Origin: Glaciecola sp965658765
Lineage (GTDB): Bacteria > Pseudomonadota > Gammaproteobacteria > Enterobacterales > Alteromonadaceae
Direction: 5' to 3'
Assembly (NCBI GenBank): GCA_965658765.1
Contig: CBFHTO010000010.1
Span: 13,172 to 77,171 of the forward strand
DNA: 64,000 nt
In this document: one piece after another, positions 9,320 to 18,586 of the stretch
Layout of the letters: every line of letters begins with the position of its first letter
How positions within the stretch are numbered: position 1 is the first letter of the stretch
Notes under the pieces: generated by a model
Databases searched by the model: none
Told to the model about the DNA's origin: nothing
Seen by the model: the letters and a program-made list of their open reading frames with translations, nothing else
Position numbers and translations under genes: made by a program

Positions 9320-10450
9320 ATGTCCAAACGAGACTATTATGAAGTGTTAGGCGTCAGTAAAAGCGCCGACGAAAAAGAGATAAAGAAAGCCTATAAAAAG
9401 TTGGCCATGAAATACCACCCTGACAGAACACAGGGTGACAAAGCACTAGAAGAAAAGTTTAAAGAAATACAAGAAGCTTATGAAATTCTAACTGACAGTC
9501 AAAAACGCGCGGCTTACGACCAATATGGACATGCCGGTGTTGATCCTAATCGAGGTGGCGGCGGTGGCTTCGGCGGTGGTGCTGACTTTGGTGATATTTT
9601 CGGGGATGTATTTGGCGACATATTCGGTGGTGGTCGCGGTGGCCGATCGCGAGCTCGACAAGGTGCTGATTTAAGATATAACTTAGACATGAGTCTCGAA
9701 GAAGCGGTGCGCGGAAAAGACGTTGAAATACGAGTTCCAACGCTTGTCGAGTGTGAGCCGTGTAAAGGTTCAGGAGCAAAGAAAGGGTCATCTCCTACAA
9801 CTTGTCCAACCTGTAAAGGAGCGGGACAAGTCCAAATGCGCCAAGGTTTTTTTGCAGTTCAGCAGACTTGTCCAACTTGTTCTGGCAAAGGAAAAATTAT
9901 TGCTGATCCTTGCAACTCTTGCCGTGGCCAAGGACGTACCGAAAAAACCAAGACACTTTCTGTTAAAGTGCCTCCAGGTGTCGACACCGGTGACCGTATC
10001 CGTTTGAGTGGTGAAGGTGAAGCGGGAGAGCAAGGTGCTCCAGCCGGTGATTTGTACGTGCAAGTTAATGTTCGTGAGCACGACATATTCACTCGTGACC
10101 AAAATAACCTCTATTGTGAAGTACCCGTCGGGTTTACTACTGCCGCCTTAGGCGGTGAGATCCACGTGCCTACCTTAGACGGAAAAGTGAAGCTGAAAAT
10201 AACACCCGAGACACAAACGGGTAAAATGTTTCGCTTGAGAGGCAAAGGCGTTAAATCTGTGCGTAGCGGTAGCCTTGGTGATTTGATTTGTAAAGTTGTA
10301 ATTGAAACACCTGTTAACCTCTCTTCAAAACAGAAAGAATTATTGGAAGAGTTCGATGCCGCAATAAGCGGACAGGCCGCAAAACATCGACCCAAAGAAA
10401 AGGGTTTCTTCGATGGTGTGAAGAAATTTTTTGATGACTTAACCAATTAA
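9320..10450 (+). CDS. dnaJ: Chaperone DnaJ (Hsp40)
   Basis: A 376-residue class A J-protein that stimulates DnaK ATPase. It has a J domain with HPD at 33-35, a Gly/Phe-rich linker (about 75-115), and four zinc-binding repeats (CEPCKGSG, CPTCKGAG, CPTCSGKG, CNSCRGQG). C-terminal substrate-binding domains follow. The ATG at 9320 gives the universal MSKRDYYEVLGV start; an in-frame ATG at 9278 would add 14 unrelated residues. No convincing RpoH promoter was found directly upstream. Confidence 0.98.
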   Translation: MSKRDYYEVLGVSKSADEKEIKKAYKKLAMKYHPDRTQGDKALEEKFKEIQEAYEILTDSQKRAAYDQYGHAGVDPNRGGGGGFGGGADFGDIFGDVFGDIFGGGRGGRSRARQGADLRYNLDMSLEEAVRGKDVEIRVPTLVECEPCKGSGAKKGSSPTTCPTCKGAGQVQMRQGFFAVQQTCPTCSGKGKIIADPCNSCRGQGRTEKTKTLSVKVPPGVDTGDRIRLSGEGEAGEQGAPAGDLYVQVNVREHDIFTRDQNNLYCEVPVGFTTAALGGEIHVPTLDGKVKLKITPETQTGKMFRLRGKGVKSVRSGSLGDLICKVVIETPVNLSSKQKELLEEFDAAISGQAAKHRPKEKGFFDGVKKFFDDLTN

Positions 10451-10478
10451 ACCATCGGTATTTTATTAAACAACTATA

Positions 10479-10508
10479 AAATCGCGGCTTCCATTGCCGC
10501 GATTTTTG
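10479..10508 (+). terminator. Rho-independent terminator after dnaJ
   Basis: Perfect stem AATCGCGGC / GCCGCGATT with a 7-base loop, flanked by A-run and T-run, 30 bases after the dnaJ stop. Confidence 0.9.
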
Positions 10509-10658
10509 TAATAGCTTTGAGTATTTTCGAGGCGTCCTTGGTATGTACTTAGTGTAGTAGGTGGAGCATATTAATGGTTGATCACTATTTACCCATTTAG
10601 CTAAGCACCATTTGACGACTCAAAATATCTTTAAACGAAAGCAAGTGAACAAAGACAT

Positions 10659-11006
10659 ATGAAAAATAAGCAAGACGATAAGCAAAGTATTATTTCATCC
10701 ATCCCGCGTGCATGGGGTATTCAAATCCTGCTGCTTTTTCTAATGGTTGCACCACAGAGTTTTTGGGGTATAGCAAGACAATCAAGTGATGTATCGCCGA
10801 TAGCGCTTGTCCTCGTCTGTTTGAGTGGCTATGCGGGTTGGCTAGTCTGGACAAAGAACGGAAAATACCGTCTTACTTCGTTTGAATCAATATTTTACAT
10901 TGAGTCAAAAGGTGAGGATTGTGGCATGCTGCATCGTTCTTGTTGGCATTTTTCAATGGGCTTGATGCTACTACTCGTCTTTATTACTTTGCAAGGGCTA
11001 ATGTGA
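10659..11006 (+). CDS. Hypothetical inner-membrane protein, 115 aa
   Basis: I do not recognise this family. The product has a polar 20-residue start, a hydrophobic segment (about 22-40), a second (about 45-65), a Cys-containing loop (EDCGMLHRSCWHF, about 87-99) and a third hydrophobic stretch at the C-terminus. It probably has three membrane spans. It sits between the dnaJ terminator and the convergent exonuclease gene, six bases from the latter's stop codon. Length and composition make it likely to be a real gene, but no function can be assigned. Confidence 0.6.
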   Translation: MKNKQDDKQSIISSIPRAWGIQILLLFLMVAPQSFWGIARQSSDVSPIALVLVCLSGYAGWLVWTKNGKYRLTSFESIFYIESKGEDCGMLHRSCWHFSMGLMLLLVFITLQGLM

Positions 11007-11012
11007 CCAAAA

Positions 11013-11720
11013 TTATAAGAGATCTTTTAATTTAGTATTCATACCTTGATGATTTCGATGAACTTCTGCAAGCAATAGTTCCGCGGTAGCGATAGCATCG
11101 TTCAGGGCATTGTGCGCGAAGTAATCAGGCAAACCTAAGGTCTTCCTAATGTTACTCAAGCGCAGATGCGACGGGTCATATTGTTTATCAGTGTTATCAA
11201 ATCTTCGCTTTATTATTGCCAATGTGTCGATGATTAAAAAGGGCGGTGTAATACCATACATTTGCCGACATGCTTCTTGTAAAAATGTACGTTCAATGCG
11301 AGCAAAATGCACCAACACTACCCTCCCTGCCATCAATCGCAAGAGCCTGTCCAAGGCCTTTTTAAGTTCTGCGCCTCGCTCTTTTTCAGCATCAGTAATT
11401 TGATGAATAGCAACATTGTGACCTTGTAATTTCCCACTTGTCTTGATTATTTGATGATGTGAGCTGGACAACAATATTTTGCACCTGTCCATGGTCACAC
11501 ATCCGACCGACAACAACTGGTCTCGCAATGCATCTAATCCAGTTGTTTCAAAATCCAATGACAGTACATCAAAGTCTTTCAAAGCGTCGTCCTTATGAGG
11601 AAAAGGCACAGATAGATATTCTTTGAGTGCTCCCTCTGGCGCTAAATCTAAACAAATTTGGCGTTGTTTTTCTAGGCTCAAGAATTTTCTTGGTACACAC
11701 TTAGCGAGTAAGTTTTGCAT
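11013..11720 (-). CDS. DnaQ-like 3'-5' exonuclease
   Basis: A 235-residue DEDDh exonuclease. The ExoI motif DFETTG lies near residue 54 (preceded by VLSL), the ExoII-type segment is in LVHFARIERTF, and ExoIII is HNALNDA near 203. It resembles the epsilon-subunit-like proteins found next to DUF294/CBS proteins and acetate-type symporters in Vibrio, Shewanella and Alteromonas. It is one base away from the upstream DUF294 gene, so the two are co-transcribed. The link between an exonuclease and an acetate regulon is conserved but unexplained. Confidence 0.85.
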   Translation of the reverse strand: MQNLLAKCVPRKFLSLEKQRQICLDLAPEGALKEYLSVPFPHKDDALKDFDVLSLDFETTGLDALRDQLLSVGCVTMDRCKILLSSSHHQIIKTSGKLQGHNVAIHQITDAEKERGAELKKALDRLLRLMAGRVVLVHFARIERTFLQEACRQMYGITPPFLIIDTLAIIKRRFDNTDKQYDPSHLRLSNIRKTLGLPDYFAHNALNDAIATAELLLAEVHRNHQGMNTKLKDLL

Positions 11721-11721
11721 C

Positions 11722-13566
11722 CTAAAATGCCACCTGTCGACTTTCCTGTAATGTCTTAATTACTTTAAAAGCCTCTTTTAAATGATCTCTTTCTAATTTC
11801 GAGATCTCCCTTGGGTGCATATAATTGCTTGGTTCTTCACCTACTTGCATTAGGTTAGCCTGATGATTAAGACGTAATTGTCCAAGAAACTCAAATGCGT
11901 CAATGAGACTTCTGGCGCTAGACGAACTCAAAGACTTCGTCCCAGTTACTTGTTTCAAGCGATCTAAGGTGTTGACGCCAACCACACCCTCTTGTAAAGC
12001 ATATATTCTGGCAAGGTCAACCACAGGGGCAATACCGTTGTGTTTTAGGTCCAATGCTTTTTTATTATCGCCTCGTTCAGCGAGAACAAAGTCTCGGAAG
12101 AAGCCTAGAGGTGGTTTGTGTTGTAATGCATTTTTAGACATGTAAGCAATAAATACAGAATTTTTAGTAGTTTTTGACAGCATTCGAGCACGTACTTCAT
12201 TCAATAGAGACTCATCACCACAAACCGTTGTTAAATCAAAAAATATACTGGAGTGTAGTAAAGCTGTGGGTTCTGGTTTTTCTACCCAATTACTGAAATA
12301 TTTGTGCCATACCGCTTTTGGTTGTCTCCATTTGGGGTTTGTTGCCATGACATTGCCCGGACAATAAACAAATCCACAGGTATTGAGTCCATCACTCACA
12401 AACTTAGCGAGTGAGGCAAAGTATTCGTCGTCTTCAGGCTTCATTGAATCATCAATGATTAATGCATTGTCTTGGTCAGAAAAAGAAAGTTGTTCCTGAC
12501 GTGCTTGAGAACCAGCCGATAACCAAGCGTATGAAACAGGTGCTGGCCCTAGCTCAGCTTCTGCTAATTTGATTAAGCGCATAGTTAAGGCCATAGTGAT
12601 AACACTAATACTCTTTCCTACATGCTCTGCAGAATTACCTAACTTAGCCATGCGTACCTGAAGTTTAGGAATCACTCTACTTAGCTCAGCTAGATCTTCA
12701 ATGGTCTTCGAACGTCGAATAAGGCTCGTTAGATTTACCGCATTCTGACTTTCATGATTCATCAAATCCGTTACGGTAACAAGGCCATCTAATTTACCAT
12801 TCTTTGTAACGGGTAAATGGTGGATATTTTTGTTTGTCATTGTTGCAAGCGCTTCAAACGCACTCGCTTTTACATCTAAAGTAAAAACATTTTTTGTCAT
12901 TATCTCGGACACAGGTAGATTTATATCAACCTCTTCTGCAACACATCTTCTTCTTATGTCTTTATCGGTAACAATGCCAGCCATTTCATCTTTTTCGGTA
13001 ATCATTAGACATGAGAAACTCTTACGACTCATTTTAATAGCGGTTTCTTTGATCGTCGCATTCAGGTCAACAGAGCATGCGGGACTATTATAAAAGTCTT
13101 CTATGGTGCTATTGGATAGCGTAGAGCTAAGTACGTCCTCATCATTGAATTTCTGCATGCGCTTTTGAAGTCTCTGAACACCAGATTGATTAAAGAACGA
13201 ATTTGCCTCTTCGGAGTCTTGTATGGCATAAAACAAGTCAGGCTTAGCAATTGCATATAAAAGAGTATCTTCGTCTACTTGTACTCTTACTTTTAGACTG
13301 TCGTCGGGTAACATAAAAACAGAACATAAATCGCCTTCGCAATATTTGCTCAACAATTCACCTTCGTTGTCGTAGTAGGAGATCGCGCCTTTTCGTATGA
13401 TATACAAATGTGGTCGTTTTTCTTTACCTGGAGGCATTTCTTCATTTTGTCTAACGTATTGAATATTGACACTTTTTGTAAGTTTCTCAATGGATACTTT
13501 ATCAATAGAATCAAATGGCGGTATAGCGGCCAAAAAGGAACTTACTTCGGCTAGTTCTGCGGTCAT
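11722..13566 (-). CDS. cNMP-binding / CBS / DUF294 nucleotidyltransferase-like protein
   Basis: A 614-residue cytoplasmic signalling protein. A cyclic-nucleotide-binding-like domain (about 1-125) is followed by a CBS pair (about 150-280, with IVTDKDIRRR and HHLPVTKNGKLDGLVTVTDL). A DUF294 GlnD-type nucleotidyltransferase domain has GSQARQEQ and SFSDQDNAL near 353, and a DUF294 C-terminal helical domain ends the protein. The ATG at 13566 fits the family start; a TTG at 13635 would add 23 residues. It pairs with the exonuclease and is divergent from the symporter operon. In this gene neighbourhood it is presumed to modulate acetate uptake or signalling, by inference only. Confidence 0.85.
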   Translation of the reverse strand: MTAELAEVSSFLAAIPPFDSIDKVSIEKLTKSVNIQYVRQNEEMPPGKEKRPHLYIIRKGAISYYDNEGELLSKYCEGDLCSVFMLPDDSLKVRVQVDEDTLLYAIAKPDLFYAIQDSEEANSFFNQSGVQRLQKRMQKFNDEDVLSSTLSNSTIEDFYNSPACSVDLNATIKETAIKMSRKSFSCLMITEKDEMAGIVTDKDIRRRCVAEEVDINLPVSEIMTKNVFTLDVKASAFEALATMTNKNIHHLPVTKNGKLDGLVTVTDLMNHESQNAVNLTSLIRRSKTIEDLAELSRVIPKLQVRMAKLGNSAEHVGKSISVITMALTMRLIKLAEAELGPAPVSYAWLSAGSQARQEQLSFSDQDNALIIDDSMKPEDDEYFASLAKFVSDGLNTCGFVYCPGNVMATNPKWRQPKAVWHKYFSNWVEKPEPTALLHSSIFFDLTTVCGDESLLNEVRARMLSKTTKNSVFIAYMSKNALQHKPPLGFFRDFVLAERGDNKKALDLKHNGIAPVVDLARIYALQEGVVGVNTLDRLKQVTGTKSLSSSSARSLIDAFEFLGQLRLNHQANLMQVGEEPSNYMHPREISKLERDHLKEAFKVIKTLQESRQVAF

Positions 13567-14355
13567 ACATTGCTCTTTATTTGTAAATAGCGTGTTATAG
13601 GGCTCATCATTGATGATGCATTCATGTGTAGTCAATGGCTTTGATCAAGGTCAATACTAAAGTGTAATACCCTTAACAAATTCAGAAACCACCGCCTTAG
13701 TGCCTACTACTAAATAGTCTTTGAATCTCTTTAACCATTAGTGGAAATTGGAAAGTGCTCGCAATGTAATTTGTGCCTGTATTTTGATGAGAGCTATGCA
13801 CTTACAAACAGCATTTACAAACACTAACTACAGGCACTAGGCAATAAGTTACATGCTAGCCTTTAGTCGTAGCTCAAGCAGCGCTTATAATTAGTAGGAT
13901 TGCAGAAGCGTTGAAATGCTTATTTAACGTACAGAAAATCCAAAGCTTATTTCAATAAAAATAAAGATAAAAAAACAATTGTGTGCAATCTCCTTACATT
14001 TAAGCCAACGAACTAGAGCGGAAGAAAAATTAACAAACCTTAAGGATTTCAGTGTCTTCTAGCACATCAACTTTGACGTTTAATTTACATTAATCTTAAC
14101 AAGTAGACTGTTCTCGCTTATGCAACGCAGGAATTTCGGGATGCAGATATTGAGCGAGACTAAAGTGTAATATCAAAAAATTAACATTTATATAAACTTT
14201 TTTCTCGGGGATGGCTTGCTGCGGAGTCCTTATAAAAAGTTTACTCGCTGTAAATACTTTATAAGCGCTTCACTACCATAAGTTATCAAACAAAAAACAA
14301 TATAAAACTCATGTAGTCGCTTGCGGCTCATGGAACATAATTCTAGGAGATGTTT
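13567..14355. promoter_or_regulatory. Long divergent control region of the symporter locus
   Basis: About 790 bases without a gene between the DUF294 gene and the symporter operon. The most notable content is an exact 14-base motif present twice in the same orientation: ACTAAAGTGTAATA at 13656-13669 and 14159-14172. One copy lies 90 bases from the DUF294 start, the other about 190 bases from the symporter small-subunit start. The core ACTAAAGT is an imperfect palindrome (ACT-N2-AGT). It could be a regulator site. No open frame of note lies here. Confidence 0.5.
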
Positions 14356-14604
14356 GTGGAGAATCAAAGCAGTTACTGGCAAGATAACCTCCGAGTGATA
14401 ATGACTTGTTTAGTCATATGGTTCGTTGTTTCATTTGGCTTTGGCTTATTATTCGTTGATGCTCTAAATTCGATTCGTCTTGGTGGGTACAAATTAGGTT
14501 TCTGGTTTGCCCAACAGGGTTCAATTTATGCATTTTTGGGGCTTATTTTCTGGTACGGAAAGAAAATGAATGACCTCGACAAAAAACATAACGTGGAGGC
14601 ATAA
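14356..14604 (+). CDS. DUF4212 symporter small subunit
   Basis: A small membrane protein (82 residues from the GTG) with two transmembrane helices, matching the DUF4212 'sodium/solute symporter small subunit' family (WQDNLRVIM..LVIWFVVSFGFG, FWFAQQGSIYAFLGLIFWY). An ATG lies at 14350, but the AGGAG ribosome site abuts it directly, whereas the GTG at 14356 has an ideal 6-base spacing; I take the GTG. The gene is two bases from the large-subunit gene, and in this family the two are always paired. Confidence 0.88.
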   Translation: MENQSSYWQDNLRVIMTCLVIWFVVSFGFGLLFVDALNSIRLGGYKLGFWFAQQGSIYAFLGLIFWYGKKMNDLDKKHNVEA

Positions 14605-14606
14605 TC

Positions 14607-16346
14607 ATGGATGAGTTACGCATTTACACTTATATAGCAGTATTCGGCACGTTCGGGCTGTATTTTGCGATAGCGATTTGGGCGAGAGCTGCATCGACTG
14701 ACGATTTTTACGCTGCAGGCGGCGGTGTTACTCCTTTACAAAATGGTATGGCAATTGGTGCTGATTGGATGTCAGCAGCATCCTTTATCTCAATGGCCGG
14801 CCTGATTGCATTTTTAGGTTACGGCGGCTCAGTCTTCTTGATGGGTTGGACTGGTGGTTACGTATTATTGGCAATGTGCTTGGCACCATATATGCGCAAA
14901 CACGGTAAATTTACTGTTCCTGAATTTGTTGGCGATCGTTTTTATTCTAGAACAGCGCGTATTGTTACAATCATATGCTTGATTGTTGCATCAGTAACCT
15001 ACATCATCGGGCAGATGAAAGGTGTGGGCGTTGCGTTTTCTCGCTTCCTTGAAGTTGAGTATGACACTGGTTTGTACATCGGTATGGGCGTGGTGTTTTT
15101 CTATGCAGTATTAGGTGGTATGAAAGGTATTACTTATACGCAAATTGCTCAATACTGTGTCATGATATGTGCATACACCATCCCTGCAGTATTCATTTCC
15201 TTCCAACTTACTGGTAACCCAATTCCGCAGCTTGGACTTGGCTCAACCTTAGCTGATGGTAGCGGAATTTATTTGCTAGACAAACTCGATATGGTGGTTA
15301 CAGAGTTAGGCTTTAAAGAATACACTACCGCTAAACTCGGCAGCACGCTTAACATGTTTGCTTACACTATGTCTCTTATGATTGGTACAGCTGGTTTGCC
15401 ACACGTAATCATGCGATTCTTCACTGTTCCTTCGGTTAAAGCTGCGCGTTCTTCAGCAGGTTATGCACTAGTATTTATCGCATTACTGTACACCGTTGCT
15501 CCAGCAGTAGGTGCAATGGCTCGCCTTAACTTAATGAATACTATTGAGCCAACAGCTGGTCAAAACATTGATTATGCAGACCGTCCACAGTGGTTTAAAG
15601 ATTGGGAAAATACTGGTCTATTAGCATTTGAAGATAAAAATGGCGATGGCAAAATCCAATACAATGCAGACAGCGCAACCAACGAAATGGTTAAAGTTGA
15701 CCGCGATATAATGGTACTTGCTAACCCATCAATTGCAAACTTGCCTAACTGGGTAATTGCACTTGTGGCTGCAGGTGGTCTAGCTGCCGCTTTATCAACT
15801 GCTGCGGGTTTATTACTTGCAATTTCATCTTCTATATCACACGACTTAATGAAAGGTATTTTGACACCAGACATGTCTGAGAAGAATGAGCTTCTGACGA
15901 GTCGAATAGTGATGAGTATATCGATTCTATTTGCGGGCTATCTAGGGCTTAATCCCCCAGGCTTTGCAGCCGGAACAGTAGCTCTTGCCTTTGGTCTCGC
16001 AGCGTCTTCAATATTCCCAGTGCTAATGATGGGTATATTCTCTCGCTCGATGAACGATAAAGGTGCGATTGCCGGTATGTGTGCTGGTCTTGGTGTAACT
16101 ATGTTGTATGTGTTCCAACACAAAGGCATTATGTTTATACCTGGTACTAGTTTCTTAGGTGATATGGGCGCAGACTGGTTCTTTGGTATCTCTCCAAATG
16201 CATTTGGTGTTGTGGGTGCTATAGTGAACTTTGCTGTTGCGTACATTGTGCTTAAAATGAGTGAGCCAGCGCCTAAAGAAATTAGAGATTTGGTTGACAA
16301 CTTCCGCTCGCCACACGGTGAAATAGCGGCTGCACACGACCACTAA
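14607..16346 (+). CDS. VC_2705-family sodium:solute symporter (acetate/short-chain acid type)
   Basis: A 579-residue SSS-family transporter with about 13 hydrophobic helices, starting after a GGAGG ribosome site. It has the segments DFYAAGGGVTPLQNG and AADWMSAASF-like GADWMSAASFISMAG typical of ActP relatives. A hydrophilic loop around 310-370 contains a DKNGDGKI sequence at 343-350 resembling a calcium-binding EF-hand loop. With the DUF4212 subunit it forms a two-part Na+-coupled transporter, probably for acetate or a similar small acid. Substrate is inferred from family context. Confidence 0.88.
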   Translation: MDELRIYTYIAVFGTFGLYFAIAIWARAASTDDFYAAGGGVTPLQNGMAIGADWMSAASFISMAGLIAFLGYGGSVFLMGWTGGYVLLAMCLAPYMRKHGKFTVPEFVGDRFYSRTARIVTIICLIVASVTYIIGQMKGVGVAFSRFLEVEYDTGLYIGMGVVFFYAVLGGMKGITYTQIAQYCVMICAYTIPAVFISFQLTGNPIPQLGLGSTLADGSGIYLLDKLDMVVTELGFKEYTTAKLGSTLNMFAYTMSLMIGTAGLPHVIMRFFTVPSVKAARSSAGYALVFIALLYTVAPAVGAMARLNLMNTIEPTAGQNIDYADRPQWFKDWENTGLLAFEDKNGDGKIQYNADSATNEMVKVDRDIMVLANPSIANLPNWVIALVAAGGLAAALSTAAGLLLAISSSISHDLMKGILTPDMSEKNELLTSRIVMSISILFAGYLGLNPPGFAAGTVALAFGLAASSIFPVLMMGIFSRSMNDKGAIAGMCAGLGVTMLYVFQHKGIMFIPGTSFLGDMGADWFFGISPNAFGVVGAIVNFAVAYIVLKMSEPAPKEIRDLVDNFRSPHGEIAAAHDH

Positions 16347-16365
16347 TTACTGATTAAGTTAGATA

Positions 16366-16398
16366 ATAAAAGGCCTCCCTTTGTCGGAGGTCTTTTCA
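16366..16398 (+). terminator. Terminator of the symporter operon
   Basis: GGCCTCC / GGAGGTC stem (one G-T pair), 7-base loop, then TTTT, 25 bases after the symporter stop. Confidence 0.85.
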
Positions 16399-16512
16399 TT
16401 TTAATTTAAATTATCAGTCAATTTGAATAATCTATTTATTGCCCTATTAAAATAATACCCTTTCAAGGTATAATTTTAAAAACACTAGTAATCAACGATT
16501 TAAGTAGTAAAG

Positions 16513-16980
16513 ATGTTATTTTCTAAATTTAATAAACTAAACCGACATACCAAAGTGGCGATAATCGTCGCGCCGATATTAATGATTCTTGGTTTTGCTG
16601 CTTCCGACTTATGGGTAGAGAACAAAGCAATGAAAGTGCGCTTTTATACACTAGAAGCGGTTGATGGAAAGTGTGATGTGCTAGCCAAAGATTGTGTATT
16701 GCAGTCTGGTGAGTTTCAGGTAAACGTATATGTGCAAGATGGCATCACTACTCTTAATACAACCTTTCCCTTGGACACAGCAACACTCTTTTTGGTTGAT
16801 GAGCAAGGTGAGTCTTCAATTTATAGGATGGGCATGAAAGACAGCCCCTATTATTGGTATCAAAAAACACCTTTAGAAGAAACCGCAAAAGCGGTTGGAA
16901 GCAAGCAGAAAATGCGCTTGGTTGCGACTATTAAGGGTGGCCAGTATATTTCAGAGTTTGTCAGTGAAACGGGCAGTTAA
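16513..16980 (+). CDS. Hypothetical membrane-anchored protein, 155 aa
   Basis: I do not recognise the family. A short basic N-terminus is followed by one transmembrane helix (about 15-31, VAIIVAPILMILGFAAS) and a periplasmic domain of about 120 residues. That domain has two Cys residues close together (GKCDVLAKDC, about 54-60) and a beta-rich pattern. The layout suggests a small sensor-like or FixH-like periplasmic domain. It lies 166 bases after the symporter operon, behind a terminator, so it probably has its own promoter. Confidence 0.65.
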   Translation: MLFSKFNKLNRHTKVAIIVAPILMILGFAASDLWVENKAMKVRFYTLEAVDGKCDVLAKDCVLQSGEFQVNVYVQDGITTLNTTFPLDTATLFLVDEQGESSIYRMGMKDSPYYWYQKTPLEETAKAVGSKQKMRLVATIKGGQYISEFVSETGS

Positions 16981-17452
16981 GAATAATCAGCTCGCTTTAT
17001 GCCGATATTCAAGCGATTTTCTTTTTGGTAAAAGGTGTCAAGATAGAGGCTACCTCGATGGACATCTTCCATTTAGACTTACACAGAGCGTTCTAATAAT
17101 TTAATCTATATCAAAAATAATTATAAATACTTACTAAAATACAATTAGATACAGTGTTTTTTGATCTTCAATTTCAAAATCAACCGTCCGACCATCAAAT
17201 TTATTCGAGCAAACATTCCGATAAAATAAAATCCTCTTTCGTTGTATTTGCGTAAATTTTATACATACGACTAAAGTCGCATTATTGAGCTAAAACAACA
17301 TACCCGAAATAGCATTCAACGTCGTTGCTTTGCCGAATCAATGAATTCGACACGTTTTATGTTGCGAAAGTATAGGAGTGAGCAGTTTCAGTTCTTTGTA
17401 TTTAGTTGAGCCTAAAAAGACGTTTTGTTTAATAAATTATTGGAGAAATGGC
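16981..17452. other. Gene-poor stretch, 472 bases
   Basis: AT-rich and without a convincing gene. A frame extending over the end of the previous gene (16895-17104) lacks a ribosome site and protein-like composition. A GGAG site near its right end belongs to the small gene at 17453. Confidence 0.5.
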
Positions 17453-17623
17453 ATGGGCGAATATCAAGAAATGGCAGTAAAGGTGTATCACAGTGATGAA
17501 TCAAGCTACGCTGCTAAACAGATTGCTAAAGAAATTTTGATTAATTCGGGTTGGTCACAGCAAGATATTGAAGGTTGCAATAACCAAGATCCTAAAACCA
17601 TCGTTATGGTCTTACTTGCATAA
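17453..17623 (+). CDS. Small hypothetical protein, 56 aa
   Basis: A short soluble protein beginning MGEYQEMAVKVYHSDESSYA and ending in a hydrophobic MVLLA. A GGAG ribosome site stands seven bases before the ATG. The amphipathic, Lys/Glu/Gln-rich middle (AAKQIAKEILINSGWSQQDI) resembles a compact helical domain. The frame remains open upstream to 17378, but that part has no start signal. I recognise no family; the ribosome site and composition favour a real gene. Confidence 0.5.
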   Translation: MGEYQEMAVKVYHSDESSYAAKQIAKEILINSGWSQQDIEGCNNQDPKTIVMVLLA

Positions 17624-18087
17624 TGGACAAAGACTTGTGAGACTTGGAATATCAATAAGTTCTCACTAACGGTCTTAATTCTGAAAGCCATGCTGCTACG
17701 AAAAAATTACTCTGACAGATAGAGTTGACTGAGAATGTCTCAAATTCTTCGTAATCGGCCTTAAAAAGAGCCTTTCACAAAAGCATTTTGGCAAAGCGCG
17801 TTTTCAAAAAGCCTTTTTCAAATAGCAGCGCGAGCCAAGTCGCCTCAAAAAAAACATCCAAAACAGGCCTTTTAAAATTTGATTTTAAGAATAGAGCTTC
17901 CTAAACAAGTCCGTCAAACCTGTATATCAAGAATAGCCTTTTTATCGTAGTTGACTGAAGTATGTTGATATTTTCTTATTGTTAAAAAGTAGAATAATTT
18001 GAGTTTACTTATATCTAATCTAAAGTTATGTGTGTAACGTAAACAAATTGAATAACAATAATTATTTAATAAAGGAATAACCTGAAT
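17624..18087. other. Gene-free stretch with repeated AT-flanked GCC/GGC cores
   Basis: No open frame of note. Between about 17759 and 17945 the sequence repeatedly shows short imperfect palindromes built as A-run, GCC or GGC, T-run (for example AAAAAGCCTTTTT near 17808 and CAGGCCTTTTAAAA near 17867). No known element is recognised. The last 100 bases are the cytochrome c' promoter region. Confidence 0.4.
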
Positions 18088-18567
18088 ATGAACAAAGTCA
18101 TCGTAACGTTAATCGCAAGCTCTTTTTTTGTTTTTCAACCAGCCCTCGCTAGTGATTCCGTTAGACAAGCCCAATCTGAAAAACAAGCGAAAACAGCCGT
18201 TACTTTCCGCAAATCAGTATTACAGTTAGTTCGCAGTAATATGGGGCCGCTTGGCGCTATGGCGAAAGGCAATATTCCCATGAATGCCGATGTCATTGGT
18301 ACAAACGCACATCGTATTGAGTTTTTAGCTAGTATGATGCACGATTACTTTGAACTTGATACCACCAAGTATTCAGTGGATACAGATGCGAAGGACCTTG
18401 TCTGGAAGGAGCATAAAGACTTTACACAAAAGACTCAAGATATGGTAGATGCAGCGAGTGCGTTAAAAGTGCTAGCTGAAAAAGGTGAAGAGTCTAAGTT
18501 TCGAAAGGGTATTGGTTCGCTTGGCGCCACTTGTAAGGCTTGTCACGACAAATATAAAAAAGACTAA
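18088..18567 (+). CDS. Cytochrome c' (class II cytochrome c)
   Basis: A 159-residue secreted haem protein. A signal peptide (about 1-22, ending ALA) is followed by a four-helix bundle. The haem-attachment motif CKACH is close to the C-terminus (149-153), the class II arrangement. Cytochromes c' bind nitric oxide and act in NO tolerance or electron transfer in the periplasm. An alcohol dehydrogenase gene follows after 19 bases, and a cytochrome b561 gene is encoded nearby on the opposite strand, a plausible electron donor for the haem. Confidence 0.88.
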   Translation: MNKVIVTLIASSFFVFQPALASDSVRQAQSEKQAKTAVTFRKSVLQLVRSNMGPLGAMAKGNIPMNADVIGTNAHRIEFLASMMHDYFELDTTKYSVDTDAKDLVWKEHKDFTQKTQDMVDAASALKVLAEKGEESKFRKGIGSLGATCKACHDKYKKD

Positions 18568-18586
18568 AAATAATACGGAGTAGTAA

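Noticed and set aside
13567..14355. Sigma-54 promoter before the symporter operon
   Set aside because: A TGGC..TGC-like string near 14212 does not keep the required -24/-12 spacing.
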